Shown: positions 33,679 through 44,590, counted from the first letter of the stretch. The stretch is DNA of 64,000 nucleotides from Isoetes taiwanensis (GCA_021234155.1 JAJEKV010000058.1:8990992-9054991); one strand, 5' to 3'. Numbers and translations: made by a program. The notes: generated by a model not told the origin, from the sequence alone.

Positions 33679-34104
33679 TTACATCGGACGCAGAGACCAT
33701 GGCGGTCTTGCTATCACTACAGTTACATCATCATGGTAGGTGGTCCACCTTACAGGAAGAACGTGCGGAGCTTCTTCTTGCCGTCTATAAGCTCTGAGGA
33801 CAACCTGAAGAACGTGAAGTGCCTCACGAGGAGGTGCCTCATGAGCCGCCCGATAGCTTGTCCAACCAATTTCTCCACCCTTTTCTCGCATCTTTTCATC
33901 AATTGCCGGGTCGAATATGCTCGTTCCCCAATCTCCTTGGATGTCATGCAATGCTTGCAAGATCCTTTGAGCTTTCTGAAGTTTCGAAATGTTCTTCCTC
34001 TCTTCCTCATCACTTGAGGTTCCATAGCGTCTGCAATCACGAGCAAGCTTATCCCAAAGCCCTTGTAAGATTGTAGCCTGAGCGGGATGTGTGCCATGTG
34101 TCAA
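33679..34104 (-). pseudogene. Minus-strand exon of unknown family
   Basis: A 141-codon minus-strand frame begins 'MTHGTHPAQATILQGLWDKL' and continues 'ARDCRRYGTSSDEEERKNIS', then 'KLQKAQRILQALHDIQGDWG'. Charged, helix-rich and protein-like. No family recognised. A parallel frame one base off runs through much of the same stretch, so the exact frame is uncertain. Confidence 0.35.
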
Positions 34105-34277
34105 GCCACCTAGAACAAAGAGAGTCTATGATTAACAATTACGGTGCCATTAGTCGTGAGTAACGAAGAAAAGGATGCAGAATTCAAAATAGATTGGAGC
34201 ACATTCATTCAATATAGGTGCATGCAATCACACAGAAAAGCATACAAACAGTCTCATCATTGGGACAAGCAGTGCCT

Positions 34278-34299
34278 TTCTCGACTTGCGAGTCGAGAA
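34278..34299. repeat. 22-bp palindrome, single copy (intron-like gap)
   Basis: TTCTCGACTTG / CGAGTCGAGAA: one C-to-T change at a CpG from the consensus TTCTCGACTCG / CGAGTCGAGAA. It lies in the gap between the minus-strand frames ending at 34397 and beginning at 34104. Confidence 0.95.
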
Positions 34300-34396
34300 A
34301 GGCCCTATGGAATCAATGTACAAGTATTTTCATTACAGAATATAATACAATTGTTCATGTTTCTTTCAAAACTTTGCAAAATTTTGCTATCTGAAA

Positions 34397-35270
34397 TCAG
34401 AGGTCACTGATCTTGATCAGATAATATTTCCCGTCCATAGCCCTCATGATCACGCTGGTCTCCGGATCAATCTTCTTGAGGTTCGAATAGTTCCTAATCA
34501 CGTCGGCCACAAGAATAGAAAACAGGGATTCTGCCAATACCGGAACGAGATTGTAAGACAACCACTCATCCGTTTCATGCTCTTCTGGTCGATAACTCTT
34601 TGCAATGATTGTATTGTACGAGCTATGATAGCACTTGTAGGCGGTGTCGTCTATGATCATTGTGTTGTATCTGTTAAAATCCTGGTATGCTTCATAAACT
34701 CTTTTCAGCCTTTTCATCATGATAGGCTTTCCCTTCGTGATGGCCAGACCGAGGTCCGACACATGCTCGATCCTTTCGTTTCCCCAAATAAACTTGAACT
34801 TTAAAACGGGCGGGCCGAAAGGACATTGACAACATTTTTCTTTGTCATACAAGACCACATATGGCCACTTTGAATCCCTGGTCCAGGCACTATTGAATAA
34901 CCTCTTTTGCTTGAGGCCGAGGATAAACGATCTTATTCCCTACCTTTGTCGGCTTCTATGAGGTGTTAAGCTCAGGGACATCACCATCATGGTATATTGC
35001 AGCCAAGACTCCATTCACGTCAAAAATTACAAGTTTGGTGGGCTTGTCTGGATCCCAGTTCGAGTTTGGCTCTGACCAGATTTCTTGATCGGGATTCAGA
35101 GCCAGGATCTTTATTCTTTCAAGTCCTTTCTCGATGGTCCCACTGTCTTGTACTGGACTACCTTTTCTGGATGCAGTATCTTCCTGTATAATTGAACCGC
35201 CTGCAGATCTCTGTGATCGTGACAATGATCCTGATTGATTTCGCTCGATGCCTGAAATGATGAAGGCCAT
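34397..35270 (-). pseudogene. HAD-type phosphatase domain protein, FCP1/NIF-like, broken
   Basis: Minus-strand 35270-34956 contains 'PTKLVIFDVNGVLAAIYHDG', the first HAD motif in the D-x-N-G form seen in plant FCP1-like proteins. After a 100-bp stretch with stops but readable pieces ('KIVYPRPQAKEVIQ', 'CLDQGFKVAICG'), 34858-34397 gives 'RLKRVYEAYQDFNRYNTMII' and 'DDTAYKCYHSSYNTIIAKSY', the HAD motif with paired aspartates. The C-terminal 'LVPVLAESLFSILVADVIRN' fits the family's end. Such proteins dephosphorylate protein substrates such as the RNA polymerase II tail. The DxDx(T/V) motif has lost its second Asp, so even an intact version might be inactive. Confidence 0.7.
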
Positions 35271-35286
35271 CAGTTATGAAAGGAGG

Positions 35287-35374
35287 TTCTCGACTCACGA
35301 GTCGAGAAATGATTCATGTGAGAAATCGGAAAAGCATTAAGACTTGGAGAGTTTCTCGACTCGCGAGTTGAGAA
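35287..35374. repeat. Two 22-bp palindromes
   Basis: Copies at 35287-35308 (CpG to CpA at the centre) and 35353-35374 (CpG to TpG in the right half), 44 bp apart, between the frame ending at 35424 and the frame starting at 35270. Confidence 0.95.
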
Positions 35375-35423
35375 ACCCTCAGAAAGGAAAATAAACTGAG
35401 CTCAATCGAAGATTCTCCATTAT

Positions 35424-35993
35424 TTATTCCGCTGCGAGTTCATCTAAACCTTCGATATGTGAGGGTTCACCTTGGCTATCATCTCTATCTCCATCATCTT
35501 CGTCCTTACTACTTCTACCAGTCTTCCTATCTTGAAAGTGGTAATGAAGCAGATCCAGGTATGACGTAATGGTCTCAACCATGTCCTTGTTCCCAACCAC
35601 GGATATTGATTTTATTCCATAGAGCATAGCCCCTTGAGAGAACAGGCCATTCATATACCACTCGCATACAATTTGATCTCCCTCGACTAAGCTTGTAATG
35701 ATGTACTTGATAACTCTCGGCCGGATGGGAATTCTTTGTATTGGACCTGTAGCACCATCAGTGCTGACTTTGTCGAGTGATAACACATCCTCCATAAATC
35801 TGTCGCCCTTCCAGGGTTCCATATGCTTCTGAGAAATCATGAACTTATCGATATAGTGGTGCTCGCTTGACTGCCACTTGTCCAAGTCTGTATTCGACCT
35901 TGAAACCAGAACCAAAACTATATTGGCAAAACTTGGTGCCTTTGGCAGGTAAAGTCTACACTCATGTTCCAGCTCCTTAAACATTAGGCTCAA
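35424..35993 (-). CDS. Unknown 189-codon frame, possibly methyltransferase-derived
   Basis: Complete minus-strand frame from 'MSLMFKELEHECRLYLPKAP' to an acidic tail ending 'GEPSHIEGLDELAAE'. The segment 'IKYIITSLVEGDQIVCEWYM' followed by 'NGLFSQGAMLYGIKSISVVG' and 'NKDMVETITSYLDLL' has the spacing of the motif-I region of DNA N4/N6 methyltransferases, where one expects DxFxGxG and an acidic residue after the next strand. Here those residues are replaced, so catalysis is doubtful. This likeness is weak. It may be the last exon of the minus-strand gene at 38.2-39.9 kb. Confidence 0.4.
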   Translation of the reverse strand: MSLMFKELEHECRLYLPKAPSFANIVLVLVSRSNTDLDKWQSSEHHYIDKFMISQKHMEPWKGDRFMEDVLSLDKVSTDGATGPIQRIPIRPRVIKYIITSLVEGDQIVCEWYMNGLFSQGAMLYGIKSISVVGNKDMVETITSYLDLLHYHFQDRKTGRSSKDEDDGDRDDSQGEPSHIEGLDELAAE

Positions 35994-37793
35994 AGATTAT
36001 TACGTCTAACCGTTGACAACCGTTAGATCTAAGTGAGGTTCAAAGCCGTAACTTGCAGCATCTTTGGAATATTCCAAAGATTATCTTGATAACTGCTGAG
36101 GATTATAAATGATAATCTTTAGAATATTCCTTTATTGAGATAATAATCTTCAGAATATTCCTCTATTTAAAACTTGAATTTTATTGTTTACTGCCTGTAC
36201 AAAACTTGGTTTGGCAGAAACAACATTAACAGATTATTTACAACAATTGCTGCCTTTCACTTGGCAGTGAAATTTCAAGTACATCCAGCTTCAATTGAAG
36301 CTTAATTCCTGTAAATCATCCTATCAACTATTTTTATTGCTGTATCCGAATCTGGTATAGTTAGAAATACACAATGGCTCACATTTGAGTGCTGGAAATT
36401 TGGGCTTCTGTTGTACACATGATGATTATGGTCTATAATCTTTTTTGAACTAGTGGAAAGTATTGGATCTGCATTACAATTAAGTCCACTAGAACCTTGT
36501 AGTTCAGGCTTGAGATTAAGAGCTTTACAAGCAGCAGGACTCTTTGCTAACTCTTGTAAAAGCTGTTCATCACTGTACAATATCACTGTTCATGATGGCA
36601 TCACTTTAAATTATTTTGAAGACTATGTTAAGCATGTAAGAATACGTAGCTTGTGGAAAGCATCCATACTATTCCCATCATTTGTGTACGCTCCAATAAA
36701 TTATCAATGCATCTCTTTCTAGCCAATGAAAACTCATAAAGTTCTTTCTTCAGCTTTTCCAATGCCTAGCATCCATAAGCACCTGTCACCAATAAATTCA
36801 ACTTTACGCTCAAGCATTGAAGTCAACCTTTGGCGCATGGTCCAATAAAATCACGTTTTCAACAATCAGAGTCTATTATTTTATGATTCAACATACTTTT
36901 TCTTGTCCCTGGAAAGAGAGGAACTGCAGTCCAGTTCCATTTGCTACCGTACAAGGTATTTATCACATCAATTTAATTTTATGGTCATTTACTCTTATTT
37001 GTTGCATGTCCATTTACTTACAGGTTTTATGTGCCTGCATCAAAATCATCTCGCAGTAGACCTCCTACGAATACCATCGAGACTGTTCAAGTTATCCAGG
37101 AACGCATTCTAAAATTCCCATATAAATTAAATCAAAAAGCCCTAGGTCAATTAACAGCCATGAAACTTACCTGAACCCCACAACCCCAAGTTTTTCTGCC
37201 TGGTTTACAGTCCACCATGTAAAACTTCTGCAACAGATTTTGAAACAGAAACAGGGATCTGCTCAGGATCTAAAAGCAATTTTATCCATATATCCCATTG
37301 GTTTCAGAAGGTTTTGCACTTATATTAAATGATGATAGTAATGCGAAATTATAAACAAAAATACAAGATCCTAGGGTTGCAGGAAAACAACCTTTCTTTC
37401 TGATACATTAACCAGAGAGACATATATGAGAACCTATGAATGCCAGCATCAAAAGGAAAGAAGAAGTGACATGAAAAACCAGCATGTTACCTGTTAGATA
37501 GTCTGCAATATCATCATTTTTATCTGCATTCATGTTATTTGACACCTCTAAAATGTTTTGGCTTGGAAATCCAGGATCAAATCGAGGTGCTTCAAGAACC
37601 GCACTATTTCATAAATCAAGAGCATGAAAATGTATAAAAGATCTCGCAAAAAACATGTAGAAACAAGCGAATCTTTGCAATAAAACAAGAAAGCCAAAAA
37701 TATCATATCTAATGATGACTGGCTCTTGTAGAATCGTCGCCATAGCTGGCTTGTTATTCCTTTGTTGCGTTCTGGCCTTGTTCTTGATTTTCT
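35994..37793. other. No recognisable gene; candidate intron
   Basis: AT-rich. At 36056-36165 'GAATATTCC' and 'AGATTATC' motifs recur. A minus-strand frame at 36586-36302 ('SPAACKALNLKPELQGSSG') is protein-like but unassigned. It could be a long intron between the exon ending near 38199 and the frame starting at 35993. Confidence 0.35.
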
Positions 37794-38144
37794 TTATCCC
37801 AAGATGTGCTTCAGGGTCCCACTGTTTGATGAATCAAGAGCATGAACATGTATGTAAATCTGCCAGAAACATGTAGAAACACACAAAATTTGCAACAAAA
37901 AAAAAGGGAAAACAATGAACCTGCTGGCTGGCGCTTGGGAAATGGCGCCATAGATTGCTGTCGCTTGCTTATCTGCATCAGCCTTGCCTGATCGGCTTCC
38001 CTTGACGAATATTACTCGGATCTCCCTCGCAAAGAACAATCGGCCATCTCTGAACACTGAAACCCTTGCCGTCCACTGAAACCCTTGCCGTCTGTGAACA
38101 CAAGCGTCAATTCCCCCCTTTTTTTTAATAATCTTTTCGTCCAA
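37794..38144 (-). other. Possible minus-strand exon, unassigned
   Basis: Minus-strand frame with 'EIRVIFVKGSRSGKADADKQ' and 'ATAIYGAISQAPAS', followed by a hydrophobic, intron-like translation. The first part is codon-like; the family is not recognised. Confidence 0.25.
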
Positions 38145-38150
38145 TGGTTT

Positions 38151-38211
38151 AAGAGGAGGTCAACCTCCCCTTCACGGCGGTTCCCCTTGAAGGGGAGGTT
38201 AACCTCCTCTT
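38151..38211. repeat. Hairpin: 22-bp inverted repeat with 17-bp loop
   Basis: Left arm 38151-38172 (AAGAGGAGGTCAACCTCCCCTT split as AAGAGGAGGTC and AACCTCCCCTT) pairs with 38190-38211 with one mismatch. Each arm is itself close to palindromic (AGGAGGTTAACCTCCYC). It is unrelated in sequence to the 22-bp CpG palindrome. Confidence 0.85.
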
Positions 38212-39880
38212 GAATACAAGACTTTGTTGTTGAAATCAGTTGTTTGATTGCCTAACATGCAGAAGATAAGGAAACTAAAAGTATCTAGCTTAGTCATATC
38301 CAGACATGTCTTATACCACTGCTCAGCATCAGCTTTTTCATAAAATAGAGTGGGGTCTTCGATCATATTCATGGAAAATAGGGCCACAGGCCCAACCGCT
38401 AGTTCCAGACCACCGAATCCCTTATGACCCAAGGTTACCAAGAAGGGAGGGAAGCTATCGTCCATCTTAAATGGCATCACCCCGAATCCAAGCTTCCGCT
38501 TCAGAAGTGCCATAGCACGTTCAGGAAAGGGGGCAGTTTTGATATTTCGTTTAAGCTTCGTGTTGATGTAGGGTTGGCATAGCCGATTCAATTCCTTCAT
38601 GTCATCCTCATCAAGCACGACCTTCTCCGTATAGTAATCGAAATCATGGCATGCGTTGGATGCAACATTGCAGAATTCTGTGATGCCTTCTTCCAATGCA
38701 GTCGCATAATCCTTTGCATCCTGCATTTTTGAACTCCTAGTCTTCTTTAGCAAGATAGTCCCATCCAGGATTTTGCCTTGTAGGTCAAGCGTTTCTTTAT
38801 CTGTGAGGCTCTGTATCCTTTTCATGAACTGCTTGTCAAACAACTTTGTTGTCCAGAGAGCCCAGATCTCAGCTCATTTTCCCCAGACCACCTCACTGCA
38901 CAGAATGAGGTCATATTGGTCCAATATCCCTGCCCTTTCTTGTTGTTTTCTTATTCTTCTCATTTTCATCATCCCCCTCGTCATCTTCCTGGCCTTCCAG
39001 AAGAAGATATCTGCACAATTTCTCGAAGGTCTTCCACTTTTCTGAGGGAGCCCTGTATCCTTTAGGCCGCTGAGGACAATCCAATGCCTTCCACTGTTGC
39101 CAAGCATGTATGATCTGGTTAGGATACGGGCTGCAATAAATAAATGGAATTATGTCAGAACAGTTATTTTAATAATCCATGGGAAGACAACAAACACAGG
39201 GTGCGGGGCTTTCTCGACTCGCAAGTCAAGAAAGTCTCTAATCACAAGGAAGCCCCTGAATAGCAGTAAATTAAGAATTCTGGGTATTCTCCACTCTCGA
39301 GTCGAGAAAATCCATGGGAAGACAAAAAATAGAGGGTGTGGGGCTTTTTTGACTCGCGAGTCGAGAAAGTTCCCAATTACAAAAAAGCCCCTGAATAATA
39401 GTAAATATAGAATTCTGGGTATTCTCGACTCAGAGTCGAGAAAATCCATGGGAAGATAAAAAACAGAGGGTGCATACTATTCTTGACTCGCGAGTCTAGA
39501 AAGTCCCCAAATACAAGGAATAGCAATAAATTAAGAATTGTGGGTATTCTCGACTCGCGAGTCGAGAAAATCCATGGAAAGACAAAGAACAGGGGGTGCA
39601 TGGGCTTTCTCGACTCGTGAATCGAGAATGGCCCTGGTGCAGGCTGAGTAAAATACCTTATGTAGTTGGCACTTGCTGCTATTGTATTCTGACAGTGGCT
39701 AATGCTGGCAAGCTCGATGGGTGGTGTATCCGCTGAGAGAACTCTGCGCTCCCGTTTAGAATACCGATCCTTAATCCTCTGTGGGATATTTTCTGTCTGC
39801 AACACTTGTTAGCTCATCCATGTGAAACATCATGGAAGGTGGTGTCTCTGGGAGGTCCGAATCCCATCTGTAACCTGTGA
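38199..39880 (-). pseudogene. Unidentified multi-exon gene fragment
   Basis: Minus-strand exon-like frames in order: 39880-39820 ('WDSDLPETPPSMMFHMDELT'), 39805-39655 ('LQTENIPQRIKDRYSKRERR', 'ISHCQNTIAASANYIR' before a GT), 39125-38880 ('QWKALDCPQRPKGYRAPSEK' and an acidic stretch), and 38880-38199 ('FMKRIQSLTDKETLDLQGKI' to 'LDTFSFLIFCMLGNQTTDFN'). Long, codon-like and colinear, but no family is recognised. The gap between the second and third pieces holds the palindrome array at 39211-39628. One frame change near 38930 is needed. Confidence 0.45.
39211..39628. repeat. Compound tandem array with seven 22-bp palindromes
   Basis: Palindromes at 39211, 39287, 39347, 39422, 39480, 39547 and 39607. 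Spacings alternate about 76/60/75/58/67/60 bp, i.e. a unit of about 127-136 bp with two palindromes repeated 3.5 times. The alternating spacers share blocks: 'ATCCATGGGAAGACAAA' with 'GGGTGCRKRGGCT' in one, 'AGTCCCCAAATACAAGG' with 'GTAAATTAAGAATT' in the other. Confidence 0.93.
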
Positions 39881-40369
39881 AAATTGCCCTGAATAGCTTT
39901 TTTATGTGAAGAAGCCATTTTCCTTGTGCCTACTCCTTAACTCAGCCGATTTTTATTTCCTTTTTTGTTTGTTGAAAATTTTTTGTAGCAATGTATGATA
40001 TGGAATCGGCCACTAGCCTTTTGTGTGCTCAGACCAGGAAGAAATGATCTTTTTGTAAACCTTGACATATGAATATCTAGCATTATAACAGGGGGTTTTT
40101 TTTGTGTTTTTGTACTGTTTTCTCTAAGGTTTTCATATGATTTGGTGGCCGTATTCATCCAGGTGTACTAAATAGTATTTCTAGAGTGCACCCTTTTGTT
40201 AGCCGTTGATTTTAGAAAAGGGGGCCAAATCCCGTGGTGAATATCCTCCCATTAGTTTTAGGGTTTTTTTTAGGGTTGTGTGGATTAGGTTTGGTTTGGT
40301 TTTTTTTAGGGTTGCTAGGTCGAAGCAGGAATCTACTGTAGATTCCTAGGCCTATGTTTTTGTTAATTA

Positions 40370-40640
40370 TTGCCATGGCAGATTATGAATGCCTGCTCAT
40401 AGGAACCGGACTGAAACTGCTGGAAAAGAGGGGAAAAGCTTTGAGGTAGAAGTCTGCCGGAATTGAAGCCAAAAACAAAAAGTAGTTTTGCTTCATGAAA
40501 AGGGGAAACGCTTCTACTAGCAGCTTTCAGAAGCAGAGAAGAAAGACGGCGAGAATCTATTTAATAAGTTGGATAAGGAGCATGATGGGTGGATTACTCG
40601 AGCTGATCTCTACTCATCAGTTGGATCCGGCACCGGAACT
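40370..40640 (+). pseudogene. Exon with an EF-hand-like loop (copy 1)
   Basis: Codons 40572-40607 read DKEHDGWITRAD, with D, E, D, G, I and D at the loop positions expected for a calcium-binding EF-hand (1, 3, 5, 6, 8, 12; the twelfth is usually E). 'NLFNKL' precedes it as the entering helix. An ATG lies at 40374. The reading frame upstream is broken at CAG/CTG sites that differ between the two copies. It ends near a GGTAAG donor (40647-40652). The parent gene is not identified. Confidence 0.5.
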
Positions 40641-41496
40641 GGGCTAGGGTAAGTGGGTCTTGCTCAAACCGAGGACTTCATAGGAAATTTGTGCGGTATA
40701 CATTGTGGAATGCATTTGAGTATACAGAACCCAGGGCCTCAACAAGGCGGTGACATAGCTCAAGGGCAGGAAACGGTTGCCTGGTTATGTTGCCGCAGGA
40801 ATAGGGAGGGGTTGAATTTGCAAAGAGGCGTCCCACCTAAGCACCCAATAATCTACAAAGCAAAGGAAGCAGGGAGGAACCAAGCAAAGGCAAGTGCCAG
40901 AAGCAGAAGTCCAAATGCTCACGTTAATGCGCAAGCAACGGTGTGGAATCAAGCAATTGGTAAGCGCCTGATATACTCTCAGTCTCAGTTCATATCTGTG
41001 TATTTTATTCACAGGGTTGTGTTGACTCTGGCATTCTGGTGCATTACATTTCGCTGAGCCCAACATTGGGTAGATGAGATAGATAGAGCACTGCATTGAT
41101 GGTTCTCTTCTTTCAGGGAAGTGGGTGGTGCCTATGAAGCCAATTTTCTAAGCCATTTTTAAATGAGACATAGGGCCCCCACTATCTTTGCCCTTGTTCC
41201 ATTTCAGTCGACTTCCAAATGTCTTTGCCCTCTTGTGCCTTCTGCGGCGTCTGTAGACCCTTTATTGCTCTGGCTGTTTGTTGTGGTTGGATTTACGAGC
41301 GTAAAGATTTTTGCCTTAGATCTGTTAGGGTGCACTCCCCATCTTATGGTTCCACCACCTGTGGAGTAAGTTTCATTTCTTTCATCCAATTCTTCTTGTC
41401 TACTTTTAAGCTTTTTGCATTCATCTCTTGATATTTCTAAAATGTCTTGATTTGTTGTTAGATTTGAATTTCGGATGAAATGAGTGGCCTTTCACA

Positions 41497-42300
41497 TTCC
41501 ACAATCATAAAAGCCGCATTGAAGCGTTGCGGGATATCCGGTATTAGGGCGTTCCAACCAACTTGTATCGGTTTCTTTTTAGGCTACTTGAGGGTTTTAT
41601 TGGAATTACGATTGCACTATGTTTATAGAGACAACATGATGAATTGGGGCCGAAGTTTAATGCGGAGAAGGCTGCACTAATTGCAAAATATGATAAGCTT
41701 TACGAGCCTTTATATTCAAAAGTATAAATAATTCATTGTTCTCTTACTTTGTTTTTTTTTGTTTTGTTTCATATCATTCATTTCTGGTCTTCCTGAGCAA
41801 GTTATTGGTATCACAGAAGCTGTATCTAGATTTTGATCGTAATTATTCTGAAGTATTAAGGCCTTTTCATGTTTCACGAATCATTGGTGCGAGGATGACA
41901 TGCTATGTTTTATGGAAGATGCATCATCGACATGTATAATAAAACTTGAGCTGATTGTATAATGGCCATTTTTTGATAAGGTGGATTATGTGATGCATGA
42001 AGTTGTTAATGACTTGCAATGGGGCTATATCGGTGCGGGGCATTGTCAATGGCGTTATTGAGGTTGAAGAGGTAGGCTGCCAAAGCCCTATTTCTGAGAA
42101 CCTATACTGGGAGGAGAAAGAAGGTAAGACTGGTATTGTGATATGCTTGGTCTTTTTGAAAAGCTTGCTACTTAGGACTTCCCCTTTTTGCTATGTAATG
42201 CAGAAAAAGGAGTACCAGAGTTCTGGCTTAATGCCATGAAAACAAATGAGATTGTAGCGTCTAAACACACAAGGGAGCTAAATCTTGTGTTGAATGATAT
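41497..42300 (+). pseudogene. NAP1: NAP1 (nucleosome assembly protein) gene fragment with introns, copy 1
   Basis: Exons: end of one at about 41545 (damaged here), 41629-41721 '[20 protein letters not shown]' with 'YEPLYSK', about 42030-42125 (damaged), and about 42204-42300 'EKGVPEFWLNAMKTNEIVAS'. These are signature NAP1 segments: the dimerisation helix and the start of the histone-binding domain. NAP1 chaperones H2A-H2B. Introns with GT/AG ends are retained, so the fragment came from genomic DNA and not from an mRNA copy. Exon 4 here reads 'GGTGCGGGGC' where the other copy has 'CAGCGTGCAGGC', destroying the frame. Confidence 0.88.
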
Positions 42301-42480
42301 CTTTGTAACATCATTTAAAATGTGTGAACATTTAAAATGTGTGAACGATAACCATCACAGGCTTTTGAAATATGTCTTGTACACAATTGTTTTAACTCTT
42401 GTTCAATTATGAAATTCTTATCCCTCTATTTGGTTTTGTAGTTCTACACAAGATATATTGCCATCTCTTTCTTTCCCTAA

Positions 42481-42947
42481 GGGCCCGAAGGGCCCAAAAA
42501 TTTTTTTAATACAAAAACCAACGCATAACTACCATTAACATTAATTAACTTAAACCATTGCATCTAACATTTTTAAATTAAAATCCCCCTGAAACCCCTT
42601 TGGTTTGGGTGCATATTCACCGGGGTTCGTGGGGCGTGAAAAAAGCCCCAAGAACTACTTACAATACATGTACAAAATTAACACCATTAAGTACATCCCC
42701 TCAAACCTTATAGTATTTTGCAAATTTCAATATCTGATTATACAAAAACTTCTCTGGGCATACCCCATAAGCGAGGATCGCTATATACGGTCCCGGATCA
42801 AGGAATAAAGGGCAAATATGCCCATCCGAGAAATGACTCGATGCGGAGTAACCCCGTGTGAATATGCACCCAAACCAAAGGGGGTTTCAGGGGGATTTTA
42901 ATTTAAAAATGTTAGATGCAATGGTTTAAGTTAATTAATGTGAATAC
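42481..42947. repeat. Foldback element, copy 1 (core inverted)
   Basis: Preceded by palindrome GGGCCCGAAGGGCCC. Left arm about 42540-42627 and right arm 42848-42941 are inverted repeats of about 90-95 bp. The ~220-bp core (42628-42847) is the reverse complement of the core at 62038-62253: 'CAAGAACTACTTACAATACA' here is 'TGTATTGTAAGTAGTTCTTG' there. It carries no transposase and sits in what should be a NAP1 intron. Confidence 0.93.
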
Positions 42948-43050
42948 GTGATATTTTCTCGAAAATATGTTAATCCTGACTTGAGATGTCTTCCTTTTAA
43001 CTAAAATGTAGTTTTCGTATTCATGGTTTGCTGAATACTATTCTTACAGG

Positions 43051-43115
43051 TAAGAAGACGAGAATGATGAAGATTTTGACGACATGCAGTGTTTAGAACT
43101 TAATTTTTAGCATTT
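43051..43115 (+). pseudogene. Acidic tail exon, probably NAP1 C-terminus (copy 1)
   Basis: After TTCTTACAG the sequence reads 'EDENDEDFDDMQC' to a stop. NAP1 proteins end in such an acidic tail, and the exon lies downstream of the NAP1 exons in the same orientation. The short length makes the call tentative. Confidence 0.45.
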
Positions 43116-43586
43116 CAGGGATCACAGGCATTTCTGTGACAGACTTTAGTCAAGAAGTTTGTACTTTCCTATTGGAAATGAGTTCATGTAACACATTTCA
43201 TATTAATAAAAAATATTATGTTTATTATCTTTTGTACTTCTCTACTCTCTGATGCTAATAATCGGTGATCTCTAATGGTTAATGAATGCTAATGTCTGCT
43301 GCTGTAATGTTATTACATTGAAAGTAAATAATGTGAACTGCTTTAGTTGTTCATTCACAGAAATAACACATTCATGGTTTAGTTCATATAACTTCAAAAA
43401 CTTGGTACTTAAAACTTATGCTCTATTTTGCAATCTTAAATCTGAATTTCATTCTGTAAAAGATATTACTAATCTTAACACAAAATGGACTAGAATTGGG
43501 ATCTCGGATGTCTATTAATATCAACAAATGGAATAAAGTTCACATTGAGTACAGATGCAAGTAATTACCTGAAATGAATGAAAGAA

Positions 43587-44066
43587 TCAAACTAAGTTTC
43601 TGTCATCCCTATTTTGGAAGATGACATGTCTTATCAAGTCTCCTTCCTTCTTCAATTTCTTGTTCATGTCTTCAGTTTCATAATAGTTTATATCTGGCAA
43701 TTCTGCTTCTAAGGGCAACATTTCCAATTCTAAGTCCTCCATAATGCAGAAATTCCACAAAACACATGATGCATGAATGATCTTGACTGCCCTGCCAACA
43801 TGAATAGGCAAAACCTTGAGGATCCTGAACTTCTCTTTTACTATGTCAAATCCATTCTCTACACAAACTCTGCCCTTGCAAATCCTCTTGTTGAACCTGC
43901 CAGAAGCCCCTGTGCCATCTGGAAATACCTTCACCAAGAACCTTCTGCTTGGATATGCTGAATCCCCTAAAAGCATTGGTGGAATAGTAACTGTCACATC
44001 TGCATCCAGTGTTTCACCTCTTCTGTTAATCTTTTTTCCAGTCATTTGGATAGTAGATTTCTGCAA
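43587..44066 (-). pseudogene. PIF/Harbinger transposase C-terminal part (DDE_Tnp_4), copy 1
   Basis: The 159-codon frame has 'IPPMLLGDSAYPSRRFLVKV' (second catalytic Asp in GDSxYP), 'FNKRICKGRVCVENGFDIVK' with 'EKFRIL' (third acidic residue and the conserved R-rich helix) and 'IIHASCVLWNFCIMED'. That is the order and spacing of DDE_Tnp_4. The N-terminal half with the first Asp and the helix-turn-helix is absent; upstream to 44260 only unreadable traces remain. The C-terminal extension 'INYYETEDMNKKLKKEGDLI' is kept here but lost in the second copy. Confidence 0.92.
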
Positions 44067-44590
44067 AATGAGCTCCTTGTATGCGGAATATGGTGGCAGG
44101 TGCCTTCTTCTACCGACTCCTCTTCAATGATATTCAAGGCTAGAAGGGTTTTTTGCCGCCAATCTAAGTCTTGGTTGCTTGGGAACCTTAGGGATATTAG
44201 AATAGGATGGCACCATATCGTATTCTTCTTCCTCACCTTCGCAGGTGTCTTCCTACCGTCATATGTCCCTATGGGATGCTGGCATGTGGTATTATCTAAA
44301 AACTACTATCTATCTATCTATCAACCAAATTTAACTACTTTTTAGTATTTTCCCTTTTCTTTAGGCCAAATAGTAGCCATTTTGAGCCATTTTCTTTTCA
44401 AACTTCATATTGAGAGATTCCTCATCAATTTTCATTGTAAAATGGGGTTCATGGACAACTTGTGCTCATAATCCTAAAATTTTTTAATTTTCACTTGTAA
44501 GATGGGGTTCATGGATAACTTGTGCTCACCAGTAAGGATCTCCTCACCTTCTGGCTTGATCTCTCTATAGAAGACAAAGGTCTTTTGTGT

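Larger units (their letters stand above)
39929..44590 (+). repeat. Duplicated block, copy 1 (partner 59341-64000)
   Basis: 4662 bp that align end to end with 59341-64000. The left break is sharp: homology begins at CCTACTCCTTAACTCAGCC in both, with different DNA to the left. The partner reaches the window edge, so the right boundary is unknown. Long stretches are identical (for example 40200-40380 and 42121-42350), while differences cluster at CAG and CTG. Contents: an EF-hand-like exon, NAP1 exons, a foldback element, Harbinger transposase. Confidence 0.97.

Noticed and set aside
40653-41057. 134-codon frame in the duplicated block as a gene
   Set aside because: The frame is not conserved between the two copies at CAG/CTG sites and shows no family features; it spans what looks like exon-intron sequence.
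42605-42808. Small frame starting MGAYSPGFVG
   Set aside because: It translates the core of the foldback repeat; the same DNA is inverted in the other copy, so no protein is conserved.
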